From NCBI GenBank assembly GCA_002715465.1, contig PAYY01000001.1:135900-199899 (forward strand): a stretch of DNA of 64,000 nt. The letters run 5' to 3'. The notes under the pieces were generated by a model that was given only the letters and a program-made list of their open reading frames with translations, was not told the origin of the DNA and did not search any database. This stretch comes from Fidelibacterota bacterium. GTDB lineage: Bacteria; Marinisomatota; Marinisomatia; Marinisomatales; S15-B10. The position numbers and the translations under genes are program-made. The first letter of the stretch is position 1, and each line of letters opens with the position of its first letter. Shown piece by piece: positions 1 to 8,112 of the stretch.

Positions 1-1676
1 CCTTCTCGAGAAATTAGAAACTCAGTTAAACTACCTTGGGGTATATCTTGAAGTCTTTTTTCTATAATTTTTCTGGATACACGCGTACCATTAAGTGAGA
101 TTATTTCGTCATTAACATTCAAACCGCCAATATAGGCTGGTGTTCCTGCCCTAACATTTTTAACAATAGGGTTTACGTCCCCACTTATTGAAAAACCAAA
201 GTAAGCAGTTGATTCATCGTCATCCTTTGCATACGTTCGCTGAAATTCACAGCCTACTGATAGTAATGGAAAGTTATAATCAATTTCATCTGTAGTATTA
301 GTATAGCGCCAAACTTCTTCTAGATTTGTTCCAGCGATTAATTCGCAAACTTCCCTGAATTCTTTCGAGGTAAAACCTGTAGTGGGTTCTTCTTTAAAAC
401 TATTATTAAGTTTACGAAAAACATCATCAATGGATTTTTGACCCTTTGTAGCTGAATTAATCGCAAGATCGAGTAATAGTCCTATTATAGCTCCTTTTGA
501 GTAATATGAAATTAGTACGTTTGGTGATTCTTCATTTTGTCTATAGTATTTTATCCAAGCGTCGAAACTGGACTCAGCAACTGATTGAATCTGTCGACCA
601 GGTGATTTTTCAACAATTGCAATATCTCTTGCAAGAAAGTTAAAATATTGTTCAACATTAAGGATTCCTGAACGAAGCAATATTAGATTGTCATAATAAC
701 TAGTTATTCCTTCGGATATCCATAGATCTTTAGTATAGTTTTCTTGATTATAATTAAAAGGACCTAAAGCAATAGGTCGAATACGTTTTACATTCCAAGT
801 ATGAAAAAATTCATGTGCTACAGTTGATAAAAATCGAAAATATAGGTCCTTGTCTGAAAAGATCCATCTATCAGTTTGTATAGTAGTTGAATTAATATGT
901 TCTAGACCTCCACTTAAATTATCTAATAGAAGTATTTGAAAGACATATTTTTCATAGGGAAGTGAACCAAATATTTGCAATGTACTTTCAACAATTTTTT
1001 TAAAATCTTTTCTAAGATCATTTTTATTTATATTGCCATTTCCATAAATGGCGATTTCATGTTCTATACCATTTACTTTAAAAATAATAACATCATGATT
1101 TCCAATTAAAATTGGAGAATCCACTAAAACGTCATAATTACTAAAATTAAAAGTGAAACGTTGACCTTTGGATTTTGGTAGGCCAGTAGAAACTTGTCTC
1201 CATGTCCGAAAAGGAATAACCTTTAGTTGACCTGATTCTTCCGTACGTCCTTCAATATAAACGAAAATAGATGTACCATTAAGGTAACCCCTCGAATTAT
1301 TGAGAAAACTAGTGCGAACAGTTTGTTCGTAAGCATAAACACGATATTTAATGATGAATTCTTTATTTTTTTCAGTATTTATTTCCCAAGAGTTTTTATC
1401 GATCTTTTTTGCTATAAGTTCTTTTTGTCCTGCATAAGCTCGAAGGCGTGGAATATGCCGTGAAAATTCTCTAATTAAATATGACCCAGGAGTCCAAACG
1501 GGCATTTTCACCACTACTTTTTCTTTTATATTGTCACTGATCCTCATCTCAACATGGAAATAGTGTGTATGAGGTTCGGGCATTGATAACTGATATCTGA
1601 TTTTTGGTTCAGCTGACATAGTTTTTCCCATCAATATTATAATTAATAGAATATGGATCTTTTTCATTAATTTCAT
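1..1676 (-). CDS. M61 family glycyl-aminopeptidase-like peptidase with PDZ domain (3' end outside window)
   Basis: Reading the minus strand from ATG at 1676 gives an open frame to the window edge. It begins with a hydrophobic signal peptide (MKLMKKIHILLIIILMGKT) and contains HEFFHTWNVKRIRP, the zinc-binding HExxH-type signature of peptidase family M61, with WISEGITSYY downstream as the usual third-ligand region. Near the window edge the sequence NVRAGTPAYIGGLNVNDEI is a PDZ-like segment. A GGAAAGG ribosome binding site precedes the start. M61 enzymes are exported metallo-aminopeptidases with PDZ domains; the substrate is unknown. The C-terminus lies beyond position 1. It is divergent from the next gene. 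Confidence 0.9.
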   Translation of the reverse strand, partial: MKLMKKIHILLIIILMGKTMSAEPKIRYQLSMPEPHTHYFHVEMRISDNIKEKVVVKMPVWTPGSYLIREFSRHIPRLRAYAGQKELIAKKIDKNSWEINTEKNKEFIIKYRVYAYEQTVRTSFLNNSRGYLNGTSIFVYIEGRTEESGQLKVIPFRTWRQVSTGLPKSKGQRFTFNFSNYDVLVDSPILIGNHDVIIFKVNGIEHEIAIYGNGNINKNDLRKDFKKIVESTLQIFGSLPYEKYVFQILLLDNLSGGLEHINSTTIQTDRWIFSDKDLYFRFLSTVAHEFFHTWNVKRIRPIALGPFNYNQENYTKDLWISEGITSYYDNLILLRSGILNVEQYFNFLARDIAIVEKSPGRQIQSVAESSFDAWIKYYRQNEESPNVLISYYSKGAIIGLLLDLAINSATKGQKSIDDVFRKLNNSFKEEPTTGFTSKEFREVCELIAGTNLEEVWRYTNTTDEIDYNFPLLSVGCEFQRTYAKDDDESTAYFGFSISGDVNPIVKNVRAGTPAYIGGLNVNDEIISLNGTRVSRKIIEKRLQDIPQGSLTEFLISRE

Positions 1677-1820
1677 TCATCCTTTCCATATTTTAATAGC
1701 TAAATAAAATACAAAAAGGCTATAAAAGGTTATAGATATATAGAATTTTTTCATTATAAAATTATTACAGTAACCATTGGTCAAAAAAGTGAATTTCTAA
1801 AAAATTTCAAGAGTATTGGA

Positions 1821-2591
1821 ATGAAAATATTTTACCTTTTAATCTTTACTAGTATTGTGCTCTCCCAACCTCAAGGAAGACAGGTGATGGAACTGGCCAA
1901 GGAACAAAACCACCCAAAGGATTTGGTTAGCACTATCTCAATGACTCTAATAAAAAATCTACATGGTAAAGAAAAAAGTCGAGTACGTACTTTTTCTAAT
2001 TCACAAAAATTTTATGAAACTGGTGAATTTCTAACAAAAACCTTAATTCGCTTTCAGTCTCCAGAAGATCTAAAAGGGACGGGACTTCTAATTTGGGAAT
2101 ATCGTGATACGAACAAAGAAAGTGAACAATGGCTTTACCTTCCGGCTATAAAAAGATCCAAAAAAATATTTTCACGAGAAAAAATTAGGAGCTTTATGGG
2201 CTCTGACTTTTCTTATGAAGATATTAAGCCTCGTGATATTGATGAAGATACATATGAAATTCTTGGTCAAGAGAATCTAGATGGAAAAAAATATTATAAA
2301 ATTAAAGCGACGCCTATAAAAATAAGTATTTACTCGAAACGTATAATCTGGGTAGACAAGGATGAAAGTTTAATTAGCAAGATAGAGTTCTATGACAAAG
2401 ACAATCAAATAAAAAAAATTATGACCATTCCAAAAGTCAAACGACATGGTGATTACTTAACCATCCTAAAAATGGAAATGGAAAATATTGAAAAGTCTCA
2501 GCTTACAACGATTGAATTATTAGATATATCTTATGATAATGAATTAGAAGAAAGTTTTTTTTCCAAAGAATCTTTGATTGAAGAGCGGTAA
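1821..2591 (+). CDS. LolA-like outer-membrane lipoprotein-sorting protein
   Basis: This 256-residue protein has a short signal peptide (MKIFYLLIFTSIVLSQ) and then a LolA-like body. The stretches around residues 60-120 (LIRFQSPEDLKGTGLLIWEY, EQWLYLPAIKRSKKI, GSDFSYEDI) are characteristic of the LolA_like family (PF17131), periplasmic proteins with an open beta-barrel that bind lipidic ligands and often accompany RND/MMPL exporters. No such exporter is adjacent here, so the partner is unknown. It is monocistronic, divergent from the M61 gene and convergent with the phoU-like gene, whose stop codon lies four bases past this one. Confidence 0.8.
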   Translation: MKIFYLLIFTSIVLSQPQGRQVMELAKEQNHPKDLVSTISMTLIKNLHGKEKSRVRTFSNSQKFYETGEFLTKTLIRFQSPEDLKGTGLLIWEYRDTNKESEQWLYLPAIKRSKKIFSREKIRSFMGSDFSYEDIKPRDIDEDTYEILGQENLDGKKYYKIKATPIKISIYSKRIIWVDKDESLISKIEFYDKDNQIKKIMTIPKVKRHGDYLTILKMEMENIEKSQLTTIELLDISYDNELEESFFSKESLIEER

Positions 2592-2595
2592 TTTT

Positions 2596-3264
2596 TTATT
2601 TTGCTCTAAAACCTATCCTTTCAAAAGGATTGACTACAGTGGTAATCATGTTATTTAAATGTGCACTTATTCTTTTCAAGTAGCGAGAATACAGTGCAAG
2701 GGAAACTGCTTCACTTACAGAAAGATCTTCAATATTACCAGTTGCGATAGTATTTACAATTTCATCACAGACACTTCCTATTTTCCCTTTAAAACTGGAC
2801 ATCATTGATAAAGCACTTTCTTCATCTTGTTCTTCTAGTACTTTAATAGTTTTATTAAAACGTGTTATTACTTCTTTTTCAACATCAAGAATTAATTTTT
2901 CGAAAGATCCTACCTTAAGTTTTTTTGAGCGAACGGATGCTAAATCAAGAATGTTTTTACAGTAGTCTCCGATACGTTCAATATCCACAACAATATTTAC
3001 GAGAATCATTCCTGAAGATAAATCCTCAGGACCTTTTACAGAACAATGGGTCATCACTTTCCGTCTCACATTTTGTTCATATTCATTAACAATTTTATCT
3101 TTATTTCGTATTTTTTGATTTACTGTTGAATTATCCACCTCTCGAAGAACTCGAATTGCTTCTACGCACATCTCACGTGCAACGTACATCATTTCAAATG
3201 AATCATTATATGCTTGGTCTAAAAGATCATCTGATTTCCAAAGTTCAATTATTTGCCGCCACAT
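2596..3264 (-). CDS. PhoU-like phosphate regulatory protein
   Basis: This 222-residue helical protein carries two PhoU-type repeats, each with the metal-binding helix pattern: VDIERIGDYCKNI at about residues 93-105 and the more degenerate RYLKRISAHLNNM near residue 195. It is encoded just downstream of the Na/Pi cotransporter on the same strand, separated by about 30 bases, so the two are probably cotranscribed. PhoU-family proteins paired with Na/Pi cotransporters are thought to tune phosphate uptake. It is distinct from the PhoU fragment at 5.8 kb, whose corresponding motif reads RYLERAADHTTNIAED and is closer to classical PhoU. Confidence 0.85.
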   Translation of the reverse strand: MWRQIIELWKSDDLLDQAYNDSFEMMYVAREMCVEAIRVLREVDNSTVNQKIRNKDKIVNEYEQNVRRKVMTHCSVKGPEDLSSGMILVNIVVDIERIGDYCKNILDLASVRSKKLKVGSFEKLILDVEKEVITRFNKTIKVLEEQDEESALSMMSSFKGKIGSVCDEIVNTIATGNIEDLSVSEAVSLALYSRYLKRISAHLNNMITTVVNPFERIGFRAK

Positions 3265-3295
3265 TTTTATCTCCTCAACTTTTTTTATTAGTTAT

Positions 3296-4402
3296 TTATG
3301 TTCCCAAAATCAGTATGATTGTTAAAGGTAATAAAACAAATATAAATATTAGGTAAACCAAGGGTAGATATTTTCTTTTAACAGAAGCTTTAGCAATTGA
3401 ATTAGCTAGTTTAAGTGGAATATTCCTGAGAAATGGAAAAGGATAAATAATAAGAATAGCTGTTAGATTAAAAATTAAATGACTCAATGCCGCAATTAGC
3501 GCCGAGACTGTCCCAGTTAGCGCTGCTAACAATGCTGTAAAGGTTGTTCCCACATTAGCCCCAAGGGTATATGGAAAAATTTGTTTAAGAGATAATATTC
3601 CTGCGCCAGCTAGAGGTACTACCAATGATGTTGTAATAGAGGAACTTTGCACTAATATTGTGAATAATATGCCAAAGCTAAAACCTCTTAATACTGTCTT
3701 AAAAATAAATTTATCAAAAAAAGTTTCAATTTTACTTAACACAAGGCGTCGCAAAAGTTTTACTATTGAAAACAACATCAGGAACGTTATAAGAACACTA
3801 AAAACCAAATAAAGAATGTCATTACCAAATGACACACTTTCAATTAAGCTTGATCCCCATTTTATAGCGACTTTTATAGGACTGGAAGACTGTAAAATTT
3901 CAGTATTAAGAAACTTTCCAAACATAGCGGTTCCTATGTTTTCAGCGCTTTGCTGAATAATTCTAAATCTCAGTTCGATAGGGAAAAGTATACAGACGGC
4001 AAGTAGGTTAAAAAAATCGTGTACTGTTGAGGCTGCGAAAGCACGACGAAATTCTTCGCCTCGATTAATATGACCAATGGAGACAATTGTATTTGTAACT
4101 GTAGTACCTATATTGGCTCCCATTATCATTGGAACAGCTCCATTTAAACTAAGGGCACCAGAACTTACCATTCCTACAATTAAGGATGTTGTCGTTGATG
4201 AACTCTGAAATAAAACAGTTGAGAAAATACCAATGAATAAAGCAACAAATGGTTCGCTTGTCGTTGTCATAACTGAATTGGCAAAATCGCTACCCATGTT
4301 TTTTATGGCGCTGGACATTCCATTAATTCCAACTAAAAAACTATATAGAGCTACAAAGATAGCTAATATTTGAAAGAACGGAACTCTTTGAATTTTTACC
4401 AT
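3296..4402 (-). CDS. Na+/phosphate cotransporter family protein
   Basis: The 368-residue membrane protein has the two inverted Na_Pi_cotrans repeats (PF02690) with the diagnostic QSSS motifs: FQSSSTTTSLIVGMVSSG near residue 66 and VQSSSITTSLVVPLAGAG near residue 250. Each is followed by a GANIGTT or GANVGTT motif. Members import inorganic phosphate with sodium across the inner membrane. Unlike longer NptA/YjbB proteins it lacks a fused C-terminal PhoU domain; that role appears to be supplied by the separate PhoU-like gene downstream. The gene is divergent from the porin/pst remnant at 4588, placing two phosphate acquisition systems back to back. Confidence 0.88.
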   Translation of the reverse strand: MVKIQRVPFFQILAIFVALYSFLVGINGMSSAIKNMGSDFANSVMTTTSEPFVALFIGIFSTVLFQSSSTTTSLIVGMVSSGALSLNGAVPMIMGANIGTTVTNTIVSIGHINRGEEFRRAFAASTVHDFFNLLAVCILFPIELRFRIIQQSAENIGTAMFGKFLNTEILQSSSPIKVAIKWGSSLIESVSFGNDILYLVFSVLITFLMLFSIVKLLRRLVLSKIETFFDKFIFKTVLRGFSFGILFTILVQSSSITTSLVVPLAGAGILSLKQIFPYTLGANVGTTFTALLAALTGTVSALIAALSHLIFNLTAILIIYPFPFLRNIPLKLANSIAKASVKRKYLPLVYLIFIFVLLPLTIILILGT

Positions 4403-4512
4403 TTCTATAGATACTAATTAATATTTTTTCATTATTTGGCTATAAAACATATTTAATTTGTCTATCTTATTGGTATGGTGCAAAGCATTATTATAAAAGA
4501 AAGAAATACCAT

Positions 4513-4530
4513 CTAACACTTACCTAACAA
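4513..4530 (+). promoter_or_regulatory. Pho-box-like direct repeat
   Basis: CTAACAC (4513-4519) and CTAACAA (4524-4530) are near-identical 7-mers separated by TTAC, giving an 11-bp period. A weaker third copy starts at 4535 (GCCACAT). The 11-bp periodic direct repeat is the architecture bound by PhoB/PhoP response regulators. The site lies 58 bases before the porin start, upstream of phosphate genes, which supports the reading. The assignment is inferred from layout; no phoB is in the window. Confidence 0.45.
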
Positions 4531-4555
4531 CTTGGCCACATATTCCGACCAAGTT
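4529..4555 (+). repeat. Inverted repeat upstream of the porin gene
   Basis: AACTTGG (4529-4535) and CCAAGTT (4549-4555) are perfect 7-bp inverted arms around a 13-base loop. The structure overlaps the last base pairs of the Pho-box-like repeat and precedes the porin ribosome binding site (AAAGGA, about 4577-4582). No run of T follows, so it is not a standard terminator for the porin direction. It may be an mRNA leader hairpin or an operator. Confidence 0.45.
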
Positions 4556-4587
4556 AAAAGTAAGAATTTTATTCAAAAGGATAAATC

Positions 4588-5535
4588 ATGTTACACAAGA
4601 GAATTCTTTTTTCGTTTCTCTGTTGCACTGTTGCTGTTTCATTCGGCGCCGATGGGAAGTTTAGCGGAGTTTCCTATTATCACTACACCTATAATTTAGA
4701 AGAGAGTGCAATAAATGGGTTTGGATTCAAAAGGGTCTACTTCACATATGAGGAAGAGGTTTCGGGCGAGATTTCGTATAAGTTCCAGACCGACCTCGAC
4801 TATAAGAACTCCCCAATGAATGTCTATGTGAAGAACGCCAAGGTGGATTGGAAATCTTCTCTGGGCAAGATAACAATCGGCATGCAGGGTATGAATATTT
4901 TTAATGTTCAGGAAAAGACTTGGGGCTATCGTTTCCTGGAGAAATCGGCTATGGATCACAGAAAGTTTTCAAGTTCAGCGGACATGGGCCTTGGATTCTC
5001 CCGCTCTTTATTAGAGAATATGAAAGCAACGCTACTCGTTACTAACGGGACAGGTTATAAAAAGTCCGAAAACGATTCGTATAAAAGAACTTCTCTTCAA
5101 CTCCTCTATGGCGAATCCAGGCTAGACAAGAAAGATGGATTTAATTTGGGTGGCATATTGACAGTGGAACCTTACGATCAAGGAACAACAGCATATTCAA
5201 AAACACTTCTTGGAGGTTTTGGCGGTCTTACTCGGAATAGATTTAGAGTGGGTGCTGAGTATAATCAGTACGGAGATAATGGAATCGGTGATACAAAGCA
5301 TCTCACATCGGCATACGCAAACTATAGTATGAGAGGAGATATTCAGGCTTTTTTCAGGTACGATCTGTATGCAGTCGATTCCAGTGAAGAAAGTTCTGAC
5401 TATTCCTATATCATGAGCGGTGTGGTTTATTCAGTAGGGGAAGGTCTTGTCATAGCGCCCAACGTACGAATCACCACTGCCCCAGGGGAAGAGAACTCCA
5501 CAATTTTTATGCTCAGTTTCCAGTTTGGGTTCTGA
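4588..5535 (+). CDS. Outer-membrane beta-barrel porin, probably phosphate-linked
   Basis: The 315-residue product has a signal peptide ending near CCTVAVSFGA and then alternating short amphipathic strands ending in a terminal phenylalanine (FMLSFQFGF), the hallmark of BamA-inserted outer-membrane barrels. Segments such as GEISYKFQTDLDYKNSP and the long loops resemble the phosphate-selective porin O/P type, but this is by pattern only. An AAAGGA site precedes the ATG. It lies 47 bases before the pstS remnant, so it was probably the first gene of a pst operon. Its codons are visibly richer in G and C than those of neighbouring genes, as in the rest of the 4.6-6.2 kb block. Confidence 0.7.
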   Translation: MLHKRILFSFLCCTVAVSFGADGKFSGVSYYHYTYNLEESAINGFGFKRVYFTYEEEVSGEISYKFQTDLDYKNSPMNVYVKNAKVDWKSSLGKITIGMQGMNIFNVQEKTWGYRFLEKSAMDHRKFSSSADMGLGFSRSLLENMKATLLVTNGTGYKKSENDSYKRTSLQLLYGESRLDKKDGFNLGGILTVEPYDQGTTAYSKTLLGGFGGLTRNRFRVGAEYNQYGDNGIGDTKHLTSAYANYSMRGDIQAFFRYDLYAVDSSEESSDYSYIMSGVVYSVGEGLVIAPNVRITTAPGEENSTIFMLSFQFGF

Positions 5536-5582
5536 CGCAATTTTCCTCAAGGTTAAATAATTTAATAAGAGAGAGGAAAGAG

Positions 5583-5891
5583 ATGATAAATCAGAATAAG
5601 ATTCAAAGTGCTGTTTTGCTCGGAGTGGGTCTTCTGATCTTAGGATGTGGTGGCTCCAGCGATAAGGACTTAGCAGGCGGTTTGAGCGGTTTCGTTAAAG
5701 TAGATGGTTCCAGCACTGTTTTCCCCATCACCGAAGCGATGGCAGAAGAGTTTGGGAAGGTACACCCGAAAGTGCGAGTTACTGTGGGTGTTTCTCGCTA
5801 CCTCGAGCGAGCGGCGGACCATACAACAAATATTGCCGAAGACATAATATATATGGTGGAAGGGAAAATCAGCCGCCACACCAACGCCTGA
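5583..5891 (+). pseudogene. pstS-phoU fusion remnant left by an internal deletion of a pst operon
   Basis: The 102-codon frame starts as a PstS lipoprotein: signal peptide, lipobox LILGC at residues 18-22, then KVDGSSTVFPITEAMAEEF, the phosphate-binding N-terminus of PstS. At about residue 71, where PstS normally continues with a glycine-rich GTGGGF-type loop, it switches in frame to RYLERAADHTTNIAED and YMVEGKISRH, the C-terminal metal-binding helix and end of PhoU. The simplest reading is loss of most of pstS, all of pstCAB and most of phoU. The product cannot bind or transport phosphate. An assembly error collapsing the operon is the alternative. The stop directly abuts the stop of ytfJ on the other strand. 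Confidence 0.85.
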
Positions 5892-6281
5892 TTACTGCTC
5901 TTTGCTTTCTTCTGGCTCTGAGGAATCGGTTTTGCCCCGCTGATCAACGTAGTCTTTCACCGTTTCTGCCACTTTCGGCGCAAGGTCGAACAGTTTTCCC
6001 ATCACAGTTTCTTCATGCTTGAGGGAATAGAGCCGAGACCCTTCTGATCCAACGACCAAAAAAGCGAGAGGCTCAATGCTCCAGCCACCTCCAACACCTT
6101 CTCCACTTGATTTTGTATCCTTTGATCCTGATCCTCCTCCAGCACCAAATCCAAAACTTACTTTTGAAACTGGGATAACAGTGTAATCTCCAGCAGATAT
6201 AGGGTCACCGACTACAGTTTTAGTCTGCATTAGTGTTTCAAGTTCATTCATCACGTTTTTTATTAATTCAGATACAGCCAT
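5892..6281 (-). CDS. ytfJ: YtfJ/GerW family protein
   Basis: The 129-residue protein matches the Spore_YtfJ family (PF09579): it has the segment TVIPVSKVSFGFGAGGGSG near residues 34-52, a glycine-rich centre, and WSIEPLAFLVV followed by GSRLYSL. The family is named from Bacillus GerW/YtfJ, but homologues occur in many non-sporulating bacteria and their function there is unknown. It is followed closely upstream (9-base gap) by a DUF2953 gene, the same pairing as Bacillus ytfI-ytfJ. The distal half of the gene is about half G+C, while its start and the neighbour are AT-rich. Confidence 0.85.
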   Translation of the reverse strand: MAVSELIKNVMNELETLMQTKTVVGDPISAGDYTVIPVSKVSFGFGAGGGSGSKDTKSSGEGVGGGWSIEPLAFLVVGSEGSRLYSLKHEETVMGKLFDLAPKVAETVKDYVDQRGKTDSSEPEESKEQ

Positions 6282-6289
6282 TTTTCCTC

Positions 6290-6859
6290 CTAAAGTTTAA
6301 AACCAAAATAAACTTTTCCTAATCTCCAAGCTAAAACCACTGGGCAAAAATTAATTTTCGTAGTCCCTTGAATATGAAATACATTTTCATTGAATTTAGG
6401 ATTAATATTTATATTATAATTATCTGGCAATAGGCTATTTTTTATAGCAACTAGTCCACCCCAAATTTTACCTGTAGTTGCAGGATTTATTAACCCAAGG
6501 TCTCCATTTATATCTAAGTTATTTAGATTTATTGAGCGATAAACTGCTAATATGTAATGGGGAATATTTTTGCCCCTAATTTTCTTTTGATTTGAGAATC
6601 TTTTTTTACTATTTGCTCTATTTTTTAATTTAAATGAGACTATTTCCTTATTTTTCTTTTTCAGAAAAAAGAAGAAGTTTTTACGATTCTTTTTAATGCC
6701 AACTCCCAGTTTAGTTGATCCGAGTATTCCACAGTATGAATAATCAAGCTGATTTTTTTCATGATTTATTTTTCCTGAAATGGCGATAGTCCATCGCCAA
6801 AAAGTTGATAGAACAAAGAAAAGTAAAAGAGTGAAAAGAGTCCAAAAGAATATTGTCAC
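6290..6859 (-). CDS. DUF2953-like membrane-anchored protein
   Basis: The 189-residue product starts with a transmembrane helix (FFWTLFTLLLFFVLSTFW) and continues with a lysine/asparagine-rich region and a beta-rich end. The N-terminal helix, the motif DYSYCGILG and the position next to ytfJ match the DUF2953 (YtfI) family, though the similarity is judged by eye and is weak. It is very AT-rich with a poly-Phe/poly-Lys stretch (residues 62-70). Likely cotranscribed with ytfJ; function unknown. Confidence 0.6.
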   Translation of the reverse strand: MTIFFWTLFTLLLFFVLSTFWRWTIAISGKINHEKNQLDYSYCGILGSTKLGVGIKKNRKNFFFFLKKKNKEIVSFKLKNRANSKKRFSNQKKIRGKNIPHYILAVYRSINLNNLDINGDLGLINPATTGKIWGGLVAIKNSLLPDNYNININPKFNENVFHIQGTTKINFCPVVLAWRLGKVYFGFKL

Positions 6860-7059
6860 TATAATCTAAAAATAATGGGAAAAAATGATTGCTGAAAGAT
6901 AAAAGGTTCCCAATCGTCTTGTCTCAGTTAGATCCGGTTTGTATTTTCAAGTCTAATTATAGATTATGTATTAACTAATTTATAACACCAAGAATATTTA
7001 GACCTTAATGACTAAACAATTTCCATCCATTTATTTATATAGGAACTATATTTAATTTT

Positions 7060-8004
7060 GTGAAACGTAAAGTTGATCTTAAGGATATTGACCCAGTAGG
7101 ATTAGCTGGAGTTGGGGATAAAAATTTAAAGATTCTAGAAGATTCTTTTAATTGTAAAATTGTTCTTCGTGGCACAACCATTACTCTTGAAGGTCCTCAA
7201 TCGATTATTTCTCAAGCTGAATCAACTATTGATGAGATGATGAAGACGTTTACTAGAAAAAACCATCTTTCTTCTAACGATGTCAAATCACTAATTACTT
7301 TGGTTGCAAATGGAGAGATTATTAACACCAAAACAAATGTATCCACAATTCTCCATACTACCAAAGGCCCTATTATTCCTAGATCTGAAGGCCAAAAAAT
7401 ATTTGCAAAACTTGTTAATAAGGATGACCTGGTATTTTCCATTGGACCAGCTGGTACAGGAAAAACTTTTCTTGCTGTTGCTTTTGCCGTTGCTGCATAT
7501 AAAAGCAGACGTGTTGAGCGTATTGTTTTATCAAGGCCTGCTGTTGAAGCTGGAGAAAGTTTGGGTTTTCTTCCAGGAGATTTAAAGGAAAAAATTGATC
7601 CATATTTGGCTCCATTATATGATTCATTAAGTTATTTAGTTGCTAAAGAAAATCTGAAGACTCTTCTCTCAAATAGAAAAATTGAAATTATTCCATTAGC
7701 ATATATGAGAGGGAGAACCCTAAATAATGCTTTTGTAATTCTTGATGAAGCTCAGAATTGTTCAGCAATGCAAATGAAGATGTTTTTAACTAGGTTAGGC
7801 CCTAATTCAAAAGCAATAATTACTGGTGATAAAACTCAGATGGATATTCCTGATAGTAATGATTCAGGATTAATTCAAGCTGAAAGAATCCTAAATAGTG
7901 TTGAAGGAATAGGTTTTGTTTATATGAAACACAGCGATGTGGTTCGCCATCGCTTAGTAAAAGAGATAATTAAGGCTTATGATAGGGACTGTAGTGATAG
8001 TTGA
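7060..8004 (+). CDS. phoH: PhoH-family ATPase (KH domain plus PhoH)
   Basis: The 314-residue protein has a KH-like RNA-binding segment at residues 20-65 (NCKIVLRGTTITLEGPQ), a Walker A motif GPAGTGKT at about residues 129-136 and a Walker B VILDEAQN near residue 227, followed by SKAIITGD. This is the standard architecture of PhoH-like proteins (PhoL/YbeZ), cytoplasmic ATPases linked to ribosome and RNA metabolism and often next to ybeY. No ybeY follows here. The start is GTG at 7060; the upstream AGGAA is rather far, so translation initiation may be weak. Confidence 0.92.
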   Translation: MKRKVDLKDIDPVGLAGVGDKNLKILEDSFNCKIVLRGTTITLEGPQSIISQAESTIDEMMKTFTRKNHLSSNDVKSLITLVANGEIINTKTNVSTILHTTKGPIIPRSEGQKIFAKLVNKDDLVFSIGPAGTGKTFLAVAFAVAAYKSRRVERIVLSRPAVEAGESLGFLPGDLKEKIDPYLAPLYDSLSYLVAKENLKTLLSNRKIEIIPLAYMRGRTLNNAFVILDEAQNCSAMQMKMFLTRLGPNSKAIITGDKTQMDIPDSNDSGLIQAERILNSVEGIGFVYMKHSDVVRHRLVKEIIKAYDRDCSDS

Positions 8005-8112
8005 ACTAGATTATTGTATAATTATTCTGGTATGATAAAAAGAATTAGCACTTATATTTTGTAATTCTAATTATCAATAATTAGATCATTATGTTCAAAA
8101 TCTTACTTAAGA

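Noticed and set aside
2583..2606. AGAGC/GCTCT inverted repeat across the convergent stops of the LolA-like and PhoU-like genes
   Set aside because: Short 5-bp arms with a long loop; not convincing as a terminator.
3126..3356. Plus-strand open frame opposite the PhoU-like gene
   Set aside because: Antisense shadow of a clear gene, with no family resemblance and unlikely composition; the same applies to the many other antisense frames in the window.
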